Positions 1 to 8,303 of a DNA stretch of 18,749 nt are shown here, piece after piece. The translations under genes were made by a program, and so were the position numbers. Source of the stretch: CAYRVX01 sp964642165 (GTDB lineage: Bacteria; Planctomycetota; Phycisphaerae; SM23-33); the NCBI GenBank assembly GCA_964642165.1, contig CAZXOC010000135.1, forward strand, positions 1 through 18,749, written 5' to 3'. A model generated the notes under the pieces. The model had not been told where the DNA came from. It searched no databases and worked only from the letters and a program-made list of their open reading frames with translations. How positions within the stretch are numbered: position 1 is the first letter of the stretch; every line of letters begins with the position of its first letter.

Positions 1-32
1 TCCGGCCGAAGGTCGAAGAGGCGATCGCCTGA
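1..32 (+). CDS. C-terminal tail of an upstream gene (partial)
   Basis: In the frame beginning at base 3 the sequence reads RPKVEEAIA and stops at TGA 30-32. Nearly every codon ends in G or C, as in the confident genes of this window. Of the other two forward frames, one stops at about base 66 and the other runs open with poor codon use. The gene starts outside the window. Nine residues are too few to name a family, so no function is given. Confidence 0.4.
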   Translation, partial: RPKVEEAIA

Positions 33-39
33 TCTTCGA

Positions 40-68
40 TTGCCGGTTCTCGGTTTGCCGTTTGTGAT
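40..68 (+). promoter_or_regulatory. Possible sigma70-type promoter for the isomerase gene
   Basis: The gap between the upstream stop (32) and the first full gene (135) has an AT-richer patch in otherwise very GC-rich DNA. TTGCCG at 40-45 is followed after 17 bases by TGTGAT at 63-68; each matches the consensus hexamers at four of six bases. This is a weak match in a plausible place. No operator or structured leader is visible in 69-134. Confidence 0.25.
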
Positions 69-134
69 TGTGAAGGCGTTCGGGGGGGCGGGCGCGGCAG
101 CGGGACGGCACGAGGAAGGGAAAGCAGAAGAAGC

Positions 135-908
135 ATGCAGATCGGTGTTTGTACTGGATTGGACGGGCTGAAGGGCCCTGTGGACGGCTTGGCGTACATC
201 GAGCCGACCGTCGGCGGGCTGCTGTGTCCGGGCGAGGACGAGCCGGCCTTCGAGGCCGTGCTGGCCAAGGCGCAGGTGGCCCCCGTCCGCCCCGAGGCCG
301 TCAACTGCTTCTTCCCCGGCGACTTGAGGAACACCGGCCCGGACGTCGCCGCCGCCGCCCTCGACGCGTGGGTCGACCGCGCCTGCCGGCGGGCCGCCCG
401 CGTCGGCGTCACCGCGATCGTCTTCGGCTCCGGCGGCAGCCGAAACGTGCCCGAGGGCTTCAGCCGCGACCGCGCCAGCCTCCAGCTCATCGAGAACATG
501 AAGCGCTACGGCCCGATCGCCGCCCGCCACGGCGTGACGATCGTCCTGGAGCCCCTCAGCCGAGACAGCTGCAACATCGTCACGACCGTGGACGAGGGCG
601 CCGAGCTGGTCCGCGCGGCGGACCACCCGAGCATTCGCCTGCTGGCCGACACGTACCACATGGCCGTCGACGGCGACCCGCCGCAGGCCATCCGCCGCGC
701 CGGCGGGCTGATCGCCCACGTCCACTGCGCCGAGGGCGACGGCCGCGGACCGCTCGGCGCCGTCGGCGAGGACCAGAGGCCCTACTTCCAGGCCCTGAAG
801 GACATCGGCTACGACGGGCGGATCAGTCTGGAGTGCCGTTGGGACGACTTCGAGGCGCAGCTTCGGGCCGGCATCGACGAGCTGCGCAAGCAGTGGGAGA
901 CGGCGTAG
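135..908 (+). CDS. Sugar phosphate isomerase/epimerase, TIM barrel (AP endonuclease family 2 fold)
   Basis: This 257-residue protein has no signal peptide or membrane segment and should be cytosolic. Family knowledge suggests a metal-dependent aldose-ketose isomerase, epimerase or inosose-type enzyme; the substrate cannot be read from sequence. Visible motifs are VFGSGGSRNVPEGF near residues 96-109, Glu139 in VLEPL, Asp172 in LADTYHM, His195/His197 in HVHC, and Glu233 in SLECRWDD. The spacing of Glu139, Asp172, His197 and Glu233 closely resembles the metal ligands of D-tagatose 3-epimerase-type enzymes as I remember them, so the active site looks complete. Length is usual for the family (about 250-300). 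The ATG at 135 follows a purine-rich stretch (GAGGAAGGG at 112-120) at long spacing. The gene ends 49 bases before the DUF58 gene and may share its transcript, although a sugar enzyme is not an expected member of that cluster. Confidence 0.9.
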   Translation: MQIGVCTGLDGLKGPVDGLAYIEPTVGGLLCPGEDEPAFEAVLAKAQVAPVRPEAVNCFFPGDLRNTGPDVAAAALDAWVDRACRRAARVGVTAIVFGSGGSRNVPEGFSRDRASLQLIENMKRYGPIAARHGVTIVLEPLSRDSCNIVTTVDEGAELVRAADHPSIRLLADTYHMAVDGDPPQAIRRAGGLIAHVHCAEGDGRGPLGAVGEDQRPYFQALKDIGYDGRISLECRWDDFEAQLRAGIDELRKQWETA

Positions 909-957
909 GCGGGGCGTGGGCGTCGGCCGGCGAGCCAGCCCCCCCTCGAGCATACCG

Positions 958-1902
958 ATGAACGGCGACGGCGACGGAAAACCGAAGTACCTGCGGCTGC
1001 TGGATCCCGACGCGTTGGCGAAGATCCACCGGCTGGAGCTGCTGGCTCGCGGCGTGGTGGAGGGCTTCGTCGCCGGGCGGCACAAGAGCCCCTACAAGGG
1101 CTTCTCCGTCGAGTTCGCCGAGCACCGCCAGTACGTCCCCGGCGACAACATCCGCGACCTGGACTGGCGGGTCTACGGCAAGAGCGACCGCTACTACATC
1201 AAGCAGTACATCGAGGAGACGAACCTCCGCGCGACGATCCTGCTGGACGCGTCCGGCTCGATGAAGTTCACCGGTCGACGCTCCGCCAAGGCCGGCGGCA
1301 AGGGGCTCAGCAAGTTCGAGTACGCCCAGTACCTCGCCGCCTCGCTGGCGCACCTGATGATCCACCAGCAGGACGCCGTCGGGCTGGTGACGTTCGACAC
1401 GGACATCCGGCGGTACATCCCCGCCCGAAGCCGCCCCAACCACCTCCGCGTGCTCCTCCGGGAGATCAGCGAGACGAGCCCCGGGGACGAGACCGCCCTC
1501 GCGCCGATCCTCCACGACATCGCCGACCGCGCCCACCGGCGCGGGATGATGATCGTCGTCTCCGACCTGTTCGACGACCCCGAGGAAATCCTGCGGGCCC
1601 TGCACCACTTCCGCTACCGGAAGCACGAGGTGCTCCTGCTGCACGTGATGGCCGAGGAGGAGTTGACGTTCCCCTACGAGCAGTCCAGCGAGTTCCGCGA
1701 CCTGGAAGTGGCCAGGCACCGCATCCAGATCGACCCCCGCGCCATCCGGGCCGAGTACCTCGACCAGGTCCGCCGCCACCTCGGCCGCATCGAGATGGGC
1801 TGCGGGCAGATGAATATTGACTACGTGCCGCTGTCCACGCGGACCAGCTTTGACGTGGCGCTGTCGCACTACCTCGCCCAGCGCAAGAGCCGGGTGCGGT
1901 AG
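958..1902 (+). CDS. DUF58 domain protein (VWA-like fold, MoxR-associated type)
   Basis: The 314-residue protein has the core DUF58 signature: YVPGDNIRDLDWRVYGKSDRY near residues 60-80, then Tyr-Ile-Glu-Glu-Thr and ILLDASGSM, which gives a complete DxSxS metal-site motif (Asp97, Ser99, Ser101). VVSDLFDDPEE supplies the later acidic strand end. There is no signal peptide or membrane helix, so it should be cytosolic. DUF58 genes usually lie beside a MoxR ATPase gene and BatA-type VWA genes; the BatA-like gene follows at 1960. A GTG at 916 would add 14 residues, but that extension (Gly/Arg/Pro/Ser-rich) does not look like the domain, so I prefer ATG 958 even though its ribosome binding site is weak. 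A chaperone or assembly role with MoxR is family inference; no MoxR gene is visible in the window. Confidence 0.92.
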   Translation: MNGDGDGKPKYLRLLDPDALAKIHRLELLARGVVEGFVAGRHKSPYKGFSVEFAEHRQYVPGDNIRDLDWRVYGKSDRYYIKQYIEETNLRATILLDASGSMKFTGRRSAKAGGKGLSKFEYAQYLAASLAHLMIHQQDAVGLVTFDTDIRRYIPARSRPNHLRVLLREISETSPGDETALAPILHDIADRAHRRGMMIVVSDLFDDPEEILRALHHFRYRKHEVLLLHVMAEEELTFPYEQSSEFRDLEVARHRIQIDPRAIRAEYLDQVRRHLGRIEMGCGQMNIDYVPLSTRTSFDVALSHYLAQRKSRVR

Positions 1903-1959
1903 GGCGCCGGCGGGAGCCCGGCCGCCGATCACCCGTACGAGGACGATGCGAACGACCAG

Positions 1960-4900
1960 ATGACGTTCCTGAACTGGATCATGTTGAGCGGCCTGGGGGC
2001 CGTGGCCATCCCCATCCTGATCCACCTGCTGAACCGCAGCCGGGCGCGGGTGGTGGACTGGGGGGCGATGCGCTTCCTGGAGGCGTCGCTGGCCAGCCGC
2101 AGCCGGCGGATCCTCATCGAGGAGATCGTCCTGCTGATCCTCCGCTGCCTGGTGGTGGCGCTGGCGGTCCTGGCGGTGGCGCGGCCGTTCCTGCCGTCCC
2201 GCCCGACGGCGCTGGTGCTGCTGTTCATTCCGTCGGTGCTGGCGGCGGCGATCTGCTCGGCCCTGGCGGCGGCGATGTGGGCCAATCGCCGCGCGCGGCG
2301 TTGGCTGCTGGGGGCGACGGTCCTGCTGCTGGCCCTGCCCGTGGCCGCCGGCGCCGTCGAGCACGCCTACCAGAGCGCCCGGTGGTCCTTCGGCGGCGGC
2401 GAGAAGGACGTCGCGATCATCCTCGACGGCTCGATGTCGATGACGCTCGCCGACGCGGACGGCAAGACGAACTTCGACCGCGCCCTGGGCGAGGCCCGCG
2501 CGGTGGTGGCGACGTGCGGCCCCGCCGACGGGGTCGCCGTGATCTGTGCCGGCGCCTCGCCCCGCGCGATCCTGCCCAGCCCGACGTCCGACCGGAAGGA
2601 CATCGCCACCGCCCTGGGGGATCTGGAGCCCATGGGGGGGTCGATGCGGGTGGTGCCCGCGCTGCAGGCGGCCTCGCAGGCCCTGGCGAGGGGCGGCAAC
2701 CCCGCCAAGAAGATCGTCCTGGTCACCGACGGCCAGCGCATCGGCTGGGACGTCCGCACCGAGGCGAGCTGGCGCCTGCTGGGCTCGGCGCTGGCCCGCC
2801 ACGTCACGCCGCCGCAGATGGTCGTCCGCACCCTCCCCGTGCCGAAGAAGACCACCAACGCGGCGATCGCGGACGTGGCGCTGGACCGGAAGGTCCTCGG
2901 CACCGACCGCGAGGTGCGGATCGACGTCAAGGTCACCTGCACCGGCTCCGAGACCGTCCGGGCCATCGCCGTCAAGCTCCTCATCGACGGCGAGGAGGCC
3001 GGCAGCGAGGAGATCAACGAGGTCCTCGCCGGCGCGGCCGAAACCGTCCACTTCAAGTACCGCTTCCACGACCCGGGTCGCCACGTCGTGGCCGCCCGGC
3101 TGGCCGGCAAGGACGACCTGGCGGGAGACAACGTCGCCGAGCGCGTCGTGGACGTGCTGGACGAGCTGCCGGTGCTGGTGATCGACGGGCGTCCCGCGGC
3201 CCGGCCGCTGGAAGGGGCCGCCGACTTCATCGACATCGCGCTGGCGCCGCCGCCCGGCGAGGACGCCCCGGGCTCCCGCGGGCGCCGCGGGCGCGACCGG
3301 CAAGCCGCCTGCCTCGTCGCCACGAAGGTCGTCGAGGCGCCCGACATCGCCTCCGTGGACGATCCCGGGCGCTACGCCGTCGTGATCCTCGCCGACGTGC
3401 CCCTGCTGCCCAAGGCCTTCGCCGACAAGCTCAGCGCCTTCGTCCGCGACGGCGGCGGGCTGCTCATCGTCCCGGGGGGCCAGGTGCGCCCGGACTTCTA
3501 CAACGCCTGGGCCGACGCGCGGGGCGAGCCGGTCCTGCCCGGCAAGCTGGGCAAGCACCGCTTGGCCGCCGACAAGCCCCCGCGCCTGCTGCTGAATACG
3601 TTCAGCCATCCCGCCCTGGGCAAGGTGGCCGACGAGGACCAGTCCGACGCCGCCTCGGCGATGGTCACCGCCTACTGGCAGATCGACGCGCCCGAGCAGG
3701 ACCGCGACGTCACCGTCGGCGGGCAGATCGACACCGGCGAGCCGTTCCTCGTCGAGCGGGGGCTCGGGCGCGGCTGCGTCCTGCTGGTGGCGACCGGCCT
3801 GCACCCGCGCAGCACGAACCTGCCCGCGCTGAAGTGCTTCGTGCCGCTGGTGCACGAGCTGGCCTACTACCTCGCCAGCCCCGCCAGGCCCGACGGCAAC
3901 GTCGAGAGCGGCTCGGACCTGACGATCGAGCTGCGGCCCGCGGGGGCCGGCGGGCTCGGCGGCACGGGGCTCAAGGGCGAGTACTTCAGCGACGTGAACT
4001 TCCGGTCGCGAAAGCTCACGCGCGTCGACCGCCGCATCGACTTCAACTGGGGCGACAAGGCCCCGCACCGCGACGTCCGCGCCGACGGCTTCGCCGTCCG
4101 CTGGACCGGGCGCCTCGACCCGCCCCGCACGGGCACCTACACGTTCCACACCACCAGCGACGACGGCGTGCGCCTCTGGGTCGACGGCAAGCACATCATC
4201 AACGACTGGAACAGCCATGGCCCGGAGGAACGGCGCGGCCAGGTCAAGCTGACGGCCGGACAAAAGGCCGACATCCGCCTGGAGTACTACGACGCCGCCA
4301 GCGTCGCGGTGGTGAAGCTCGAATGGTCCGCGCCCGGGCTGACCCGCCAGGTCGTGCCGACCAGCCGCCTGTACAACGCCGCCGCCGCCCCGGCCGGACC
4401 CCTCGCCAAGGGCGACCGCGTCGAGGTCGAGACGCCCTCGGGCGACCGCCGGCCGGCGACCGTCACCCACGCTCGCGATCCGCTGCGGGTCAGCTTCACG
4501 GAGACGTACCAGCCGGGGCTGTACCGGCTGATCCTCCCGCAGGGCCTCGCCGACCGGTACGCCGCGATGTCGCCGGACGGCAAGGGCGTGCCGTTCGCCG
4601 TGGTGGCCTCGGGCGACGAGAGCACGCTGACGCTGCTGAGCGACGCGGACCTCGAGACGGCGCGGCGGCACGTGCTGATCGGCGTGCCGAAGGCGGACCC
4701 GGCCCAGACGCTGGTTCGCGTCGAGTCGACGAACGAGTTGACCGCCGCCGTTGCCGGCGGCATCCCCGGGCGGGAGCTGTGGCAGCTCCTCGCCCTCGTG
4801 CTGATCGGCGCGCTGGTGGCGGAGATCGCCCTGACGCGCTGGATCGCCATGCAGCGACGGACCCACAGCATCCGCCCGGTGGCCTTCGGCTCCGATGCGG

Positions 4901-4983
4901 TGGACGTCGAGACCTTCCGCCGGCGGGCGCGGGACCTGCTGGCGGCCGACGCCCGACCGGCGCGGGACGCGGCCAGGAGGTGA
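1960..4983 (+). CDS. BatA-like membrane protein with VWA, amidotransferase-like and PA14 domains
   Basis: This 1007-residue protein opens with the BatA/aerotolerance N-terminal module: helix 5-24, LLNRSRARVVDWGAMRFLE, then a second helix at about 53-73. Two more hydrophobic segments lie at about 85-106 and 113-130. A VWA domain follows from about residue 148 with metal-site DGSMS (Asp156, Ser158, Ser160) and LVTDGQ (Asp257). Residues about 400-640 look like the class I amidotransferase-like fold often joined to these proteins (VLVIDGRP, then GGGLLIVPGG near 496-505), with no convincing catalytic triad. Residues about 671-806 are a PA14 domain (LKGEYF, TGTYTFHTTSDDGVRLWVDG, Asp734-Asp735). A final helix at about 939-962 anchors the C-terminus. 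The middle probably lies outside the cytoplasmic membrane. Start 1960 opens directly on the BatA motif; GAGGA at 1939-1943 is 16 bases away. PA14 is not a usual BatA part. Exact role unknown. Confidence 0.9.
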   Translation: MTFLNWIMLSGLGAVAIPILIHLLNRSRARVVDWGAMRFLEASLASRSRRILIEEIVLLILRCLVVALAVLAVARPFLPSRPTALVLLFIPSVLAAAICSALAAAMWANRRARRWLLGATVLLLALPVAAGAVEHAYQSARWSFGGGEKDVAIILDGSMSMTLADADGKTNFDRALGEARAVVATCGPADGVAVICAGASPRAILPSPTSDRKDIATALGDLEPMGGSMRVVPALQAASQALARGGNPAKKIVLVTDGQRIGWDVRTEASWRLLGSALARHVTPPQMVVRTLPVPKKTTNAAIADVALDRKVLGTDREVRIDVKVTCTGSETVRAIAVKLLIDGEEAGSEEINEVLAGAAETVHFKYRFHDPGRHVVAARLAGKDDLAGDNVAERVVDVLDELPVLVIDGRPAARPLEGAADFIDIALAPPPGEDAPGSRGRRGRDRQAACLVATKVVEAPDIASVDDPGRYAVVILADVPLLPKAFADKLSAFVRDGGGLLIVPGGQVRPDFYNAWADARGEPVLPGKLGKHRLAADKPPRLLLNTFSHPALGKVADEDQSDAASAMVTAYWQIDAPEQDRDVTVGGQIDTGEPFLVERGLGRGCVLLVATGLHPRSTNLPALKCFVPLVHELAYYLASPARPDGNVESGSDLTIELRPAGAGGLGGTGLKGEYFSDVNFRSRKLTRVDRRIDFNWGDKAPHRDVRADGFAVRWTGRLDPPRTGTYTFHTTSDDGVRLWVDGKHIINDWNSHGPEERRGQVKLTAGQKADIRLEYYDAASVAVVKLEWSAPGLTRQVVPTSRLYNAAAAPAGPLAKGDRVEVETPSGDRRPATVTHARDPLRVSFTETYQPGLYRLILPQGLADRYAAMSPDGKGVPFAVVASGDESTLTLLSDADLETARRHVLIGVPKADPAQTLVRVESTNELTAAVAGGIPGRELWQLLALVLIGALVAEIALTRWIAMQRRTHSIRPVAFGSDAVDVETFRRRARDLLAADARPARDAARR

Positions 4984-4993
4984 AGCGGAGACG

Positions 4994-7900
4994 ATGCTTG
5001 CATCGGCGCCATCGAATCAGATTCCCTTTCACGGCGTGCCCGCGGCGGGCGTCGCGGGGATCTTCGTCGCCGCCGTGGCGGCGTGGGTCGCCCTGCACCT
5101 GCTGAAGGCCCGAACGCGCGGCTTGCGCCTGCGCGCGCTGCTCGCCGTCGCCCGCGTCGCCGTGGGGTTCGTGACCCTCCTGGCGGCTGCCCAGCTCGCC
5201 GGGCGCGTCCTGCTGCTGACCACCAACTGGCGGATCTGGCCGATCGCCCTGGGCGGCGCGGTCGCGGTCGAGGGCCTGCTGGGGCTCTACGGCCTGGAGC
5301 GGCGAACCGTCTCGCGCCGCGCGGGGCTGACCCTCGCGAGCCTCCGCGTCGCGATCGTCCTGGCCGTCATCACGATGCTCACCCAGCCGGTCCTGAGCTG
5401 GGAGCTGGTCCACGAGATCCAGCGGTACGTGGCGATCCTGCTGGACGAGTCGGCCTCGATGCAGGTGCCGGACCCGCAGCGCACGGCGGCGGAGAAGCTC
5501 CGCCTGGCGGAGATGCTCTCGATCCGCGCCGCGCGGCGGTCGGTCCGCCTGGAGCAGGTCGCCAAGGACCTGGGGGCGCTGCGGCAGGAGCTGGTGGCCG
5601 TGGGCGAGGACCTCGCGCTGCTGGCCGGCGGGGACCTCGCGGCCCGGCAGAAGCAGCTCGAAGGCCGCCGCGGCGACCTGTGGCGGAGCTTCACGGACGG
5701 GCGCGAGGCGGCCGAGAAGCACGTCCAGACGCTCGCCCGAGCCCTGGACGGGATGGTCAAGCTGGACGACGGCCTGCGCAACGCCCTCCGCGACGCCAAG
5801 GCCCAGCTCGCCGTGGGCGTTCGCGACCGCCTGGGCAAGGCCGCCCGCCTCGTCGACAGCGACAACGAAACCCGCCTCGGCGCCGGCTACGAACAACTCC
5901 TCAAGCTGCTTCGCGAGGCCACGGTCGCCCTGGCGAAGCTCGCCGAGGGCCTCGAGCCGCTCGGCGAGCAGTTCGACCAGCGCGTCTTCGCGTCGCTGTC
6001 CGACGAGCAGCGTCGGGAGATCGCCGCGGCGACGGACCGGACGCGCCTGGCCCTGGCCCGCGACGTGCTGCTCTCCCGCCGCGCGGCGGACGCCGACGAG
6101 GGCGCCGCGGCGCCGAGCCTGCTGGAGCGGCTGGAGGAAGGCTACAAGCTGCGGCTGTACCGCTTCGCGGGCACGTGCGTCGAGGGGGACGTGGCGCGGC
6201 TGCGGCGGGCGTCGCCGTCGGCCAGCAGCGCCCCGGCGTCGGCCCCGGCCAGCCGGCCCGCGCGCCCCGGCGGCGGGCTCGACGAGCAGCGAACGGACCT
6301 CGCCGGCGCGATCGAGAAGGCGATGACCGAGATGTCGGACAAGCAGTTGGCGGGCATCGTGCTGCTGGTGGACGGGCGGCACAACGCCCCGCGGCGCGTC
6401 GAGCCGCTCGCGGCGCAGCTCGGGATGCAGAAGGTCCCGCTGTGCTCGGTGGTGATGGCGCCGCAGCGCCCGCCGCGCGACGCCGCGGTCGTCCACGTCC
6501 GCGCGCCCCAGACCGTCGTCGAGAAGGACAAGTTCCTGGTGGACGCCGAGCTGAAGCTGGACGGCCTGGCCGGCCAGAGCGTCGAGGTCGCCCTGTACGA
6601 CGCCAAGCGCAAGGTCGCCTCGAAGACCGTCCGCGTCCCCGCCAAGGCCCAGAGCTACCGCCCGCGCGTGCAGTTCAGCGACGAGCCGAAGGGCGCCGGC
6701 CTGCACGCCTACGCCCTGCGCATCAAGGCCGCCGACGGCGAGGTCTTCGCCGACAACAACGAGTACCCCCTGACCGTCAGCGTCACGAAGGAGCGCGTCT
6801 GCCTGCTGGTGCTGGAGGACCGCCCGCGGTGGGAGTTCCGCTACATCAAGAACATCTTCGCCGACCGCGACCGCAACGTGAAGCTCCAGTACGTGCTGGC
6901 CAACCCCGACCGCATCGAGGGCCAGCACCAGCGGCTGAAAGTCCACGCCTCCGCGTCGCGCCGGGTCGGGCAGATCGAGGCCACGCTGCTGCCCGCCAGC
7001 GAGCAGGAGTGGATGAAGTTCGACGTGATCGTCCTCGGGGACACGGCGCCGGGTTGGCTCGGGGCCGAGAAGGTCGAGACGATCCGCCGGTTCGTGACCC
7101 GGCGCGGCGGGACGCTCATCGTCGTCGCCGGGCCGAACCACATGCCCCACGCCTACGCCGATACGCCGCTGGAAGAGGTCCTGCCGGTCACCTTCGAGCC
7201 GTCCGCCTCGCCCGTCGGCGGCGCGCTCAAGGTGGGCTACCGCATCGCGCTGACCGCCGCCGGGCAGGGCCACCCCGTCCTGTTCCAGAACGTCGATCCC
7301 GAGGAGAACCTCAGGATCTGGCGTTCCGTGCCGGAGATCTACTGGCGCCACCCGTCGGTGCGGGCCAAGGAGGGCACGACGGTGCTGGCCTACGCCGAGC
7401 CGCCCTCGCCGCCGGCGTTCCTGCGCCCGCCGCCGCCGGAGGAGGCGGGCGACGAGGCCGCGGCCCGCACGCGCGACGACCAGCGCCGGCGGTTCGAGCT
7501 CGCCAACGCGCTGATCGCCGTCCACAACGTGGCCGCCGGTCGCGTCATGGCCCTCGCCTTCGACCGCTCCTGGCGCCTTCGGTACCGCGTCGGCGACACG
7601 TACCACCACCGCTTCTGGGGCCAGGTCATGCGCTGGGCGACGGCCAGCAAGCTCCGCGCGGGCACCGACTTCGTCAAGCTGGGCACCGACCGCATCCGCT
7701 ACGCCCCGGCCGAGCCCGTCCGCGTCCGCGCGAAGATCGTCCAGCCCGACCTCGCGCCCGTCGTCAGCCAAAGCGTCGCCGTGAGGCTCTTCCGCGGCGA
7801 CCGGCCGGTCCTGCGCAAACGCCTGGAATACCGCCCGGACTCCCCCGGCATGTACGAGGCCAAGATCGAGCCCCTTGACAGCGGGACGTACCGCGTCGAG

Positions 7901-8227
7901 CTGGAAGCGCCCGAGGCCGAACCCATCCTCGCCGCCGACAAGGTCAAGAAGGTCGTCACCGAGTTCTCGGTGGACCCGGTCAGCAGCGCCGAGGAGCTGG
8001 AGCTGTCGGCCGACCGCGGGCTGCTGCGGAGGCTGGCGAGCCTCTCCGGCGGCGTCGTGCTGGAGCCCCACCAGGCCGACGCCGTCCTCGCCGCGCTGGG
8101 CCCGAAGGGCCTGGTCCGGCGTCAGCGGCGCGAGCTGCGGCTGTGGGACTCCTGGCCGCTGCTGGTGCTGATCGTGCTGCTGGCCACGGTGGAATGGGTG
8201 ATGCGAAAGCGCGTGGGCCTGGCGTGA
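4994..8227 (+). CDS. Membrane VWA / amidotransferase-fold protein with helical insertion
   Basis: The 1077-residue product has about four N-terminal membrane segments (about 15-36, 48-68, 82-98 and 113-130) and one near the C-terminus (about 1050-1070). A VWA domain begins with AILLDESASM (Asp151, Ser153, Ser155), but its other metal-site positions appear only at Thr434 and at LLVDGRHN (Asp460). Between them, residues about 165-370 are charged, mostly helical and probably coiled coil. Residues about 600-770 resemble the amidotransferase-like fold of related membrane proteins (VCLLVLEDRPRWEFRY, FDVIVLGD, RGGTLIVVAGP); no cysteine nucleophile is evident, so it is probably not an enzyme. An Ig-like stretch precedes the last helix. 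ATG 4994 is preferred because GGAG lies at 4987-4990 and AGGAGG just before; the frame is open farther upstream, but that part overlaps the previous gene with Arg-rich nonsense. It starts 10 bases after the BatA-like gene, so the two are almost certainly co-transcribed. Confidence 0.88.
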   Translation: MLASAPSNQIPFHGVPAAGVAGIFVAAVAAWVALHLLKARTRGLRLRALLAVARVAVGFVTLLAAAQLAGRVLLLTTNWRIWPIALGGAVAVEGLLGLYGLERRTVSRRAGLTLASLRVAIVLAVITMLTQPVLSWELVHEIQRYVAILLDESASMQVPDPQRTAAEKLRLAEMLSIRAARRSVRLEQVAKDLGALRQELVAVGEDLALLAGGDLAARQKQLEGRRGDLWRSFTDGREAAEKHVQTLARALDGMVKLDDGLRNALRDAKAQLAVGVRDRLGKAARLVDSDNETRLGAGYEQLLKLLREATVALAKLAEGLEPLGEQFDQRVFASLSDEQRREIAAATDRTRLALARDVLLSRRAADADEGAAAPSLLERLEEGYKLRLYRFAGTCVEGDVARLRRASPSASSAPASAPASRPARPGGGLDEQRTDLAGAIEKAMTEMSDKQLAGIVLLVDGRHNAPRRVEPLAAQLGMQKVPLCSVVMAPQRPPRDAAVVHVRAPQTVVEKDKFLVDAELKLDGLAGQSVEVALYDAKRKVASKTVRVPAKAQSYRPRVQFSDEPKGAGLHAYALRIKAADGEVFADNNEYPLTVSVTKERVCLLVLEDRPRWEFRYIKNIFADRDRNVKLQYVLANPDRIEGQHQRLKVHASASRRVGQIEATLLPASEQEWMKFDVIVLGDTAPGWLGAEKVETIRRFVTRRGGTLIVVAGPNHMPHAYADTPLEEVLPVTFEPSASPVGGALKVGYRIALTAAGQGHPVLFQNVDPEENLRIWRSVPEIYWRHPSVRAKEGTTVLAYAEPPSPPAFLRPPPPEEAGDEAAARTRDDQRRRFELANALIAVHNVAAGRVMALAFDRSWRLRYRVGDTYHHRFWGQVMRWATASKLRAGTDFVKLGTDRIRYAPAEPVRVRAKIVQPDLAPVVSQSVAVRLFRGDRPVLRKRLEYRPDSPGMYEAKIEPLDSGTYRVELEAPEAEPILAADKVKKVVTEFSVDPVSSAEELELSADRGLLRRLASLSGGVVLEPHQADAVLAALGPKGLVRRQRRELRLWDSWPLLVLIVLLATVEWVMRKRVGLA

Positions 8228-8303
8228 CGCCCCCGGGCGCCCGAACGAGGAACCCCACGACGACCGGAGCGACGAACACCATGGCATCCGATAGGAGACA
8301 GCC

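Noticed and set aside
149..961. Second forward frame over the isomerase gene
   Set aside because: The product is almost entirely Arg, Pro and Gly, while the overlapping frame has a complete metal site.
823..4866. Antisense open frame of 1347 codons opposite the DUF58 and BatA-like genes
   Set aside because: The translation is rich in Arg, Gly, Ala, Val and Asp with no family motif, and the + strand carries clear domains. Long antisense frames are expected where third positions are nearly all G or C.
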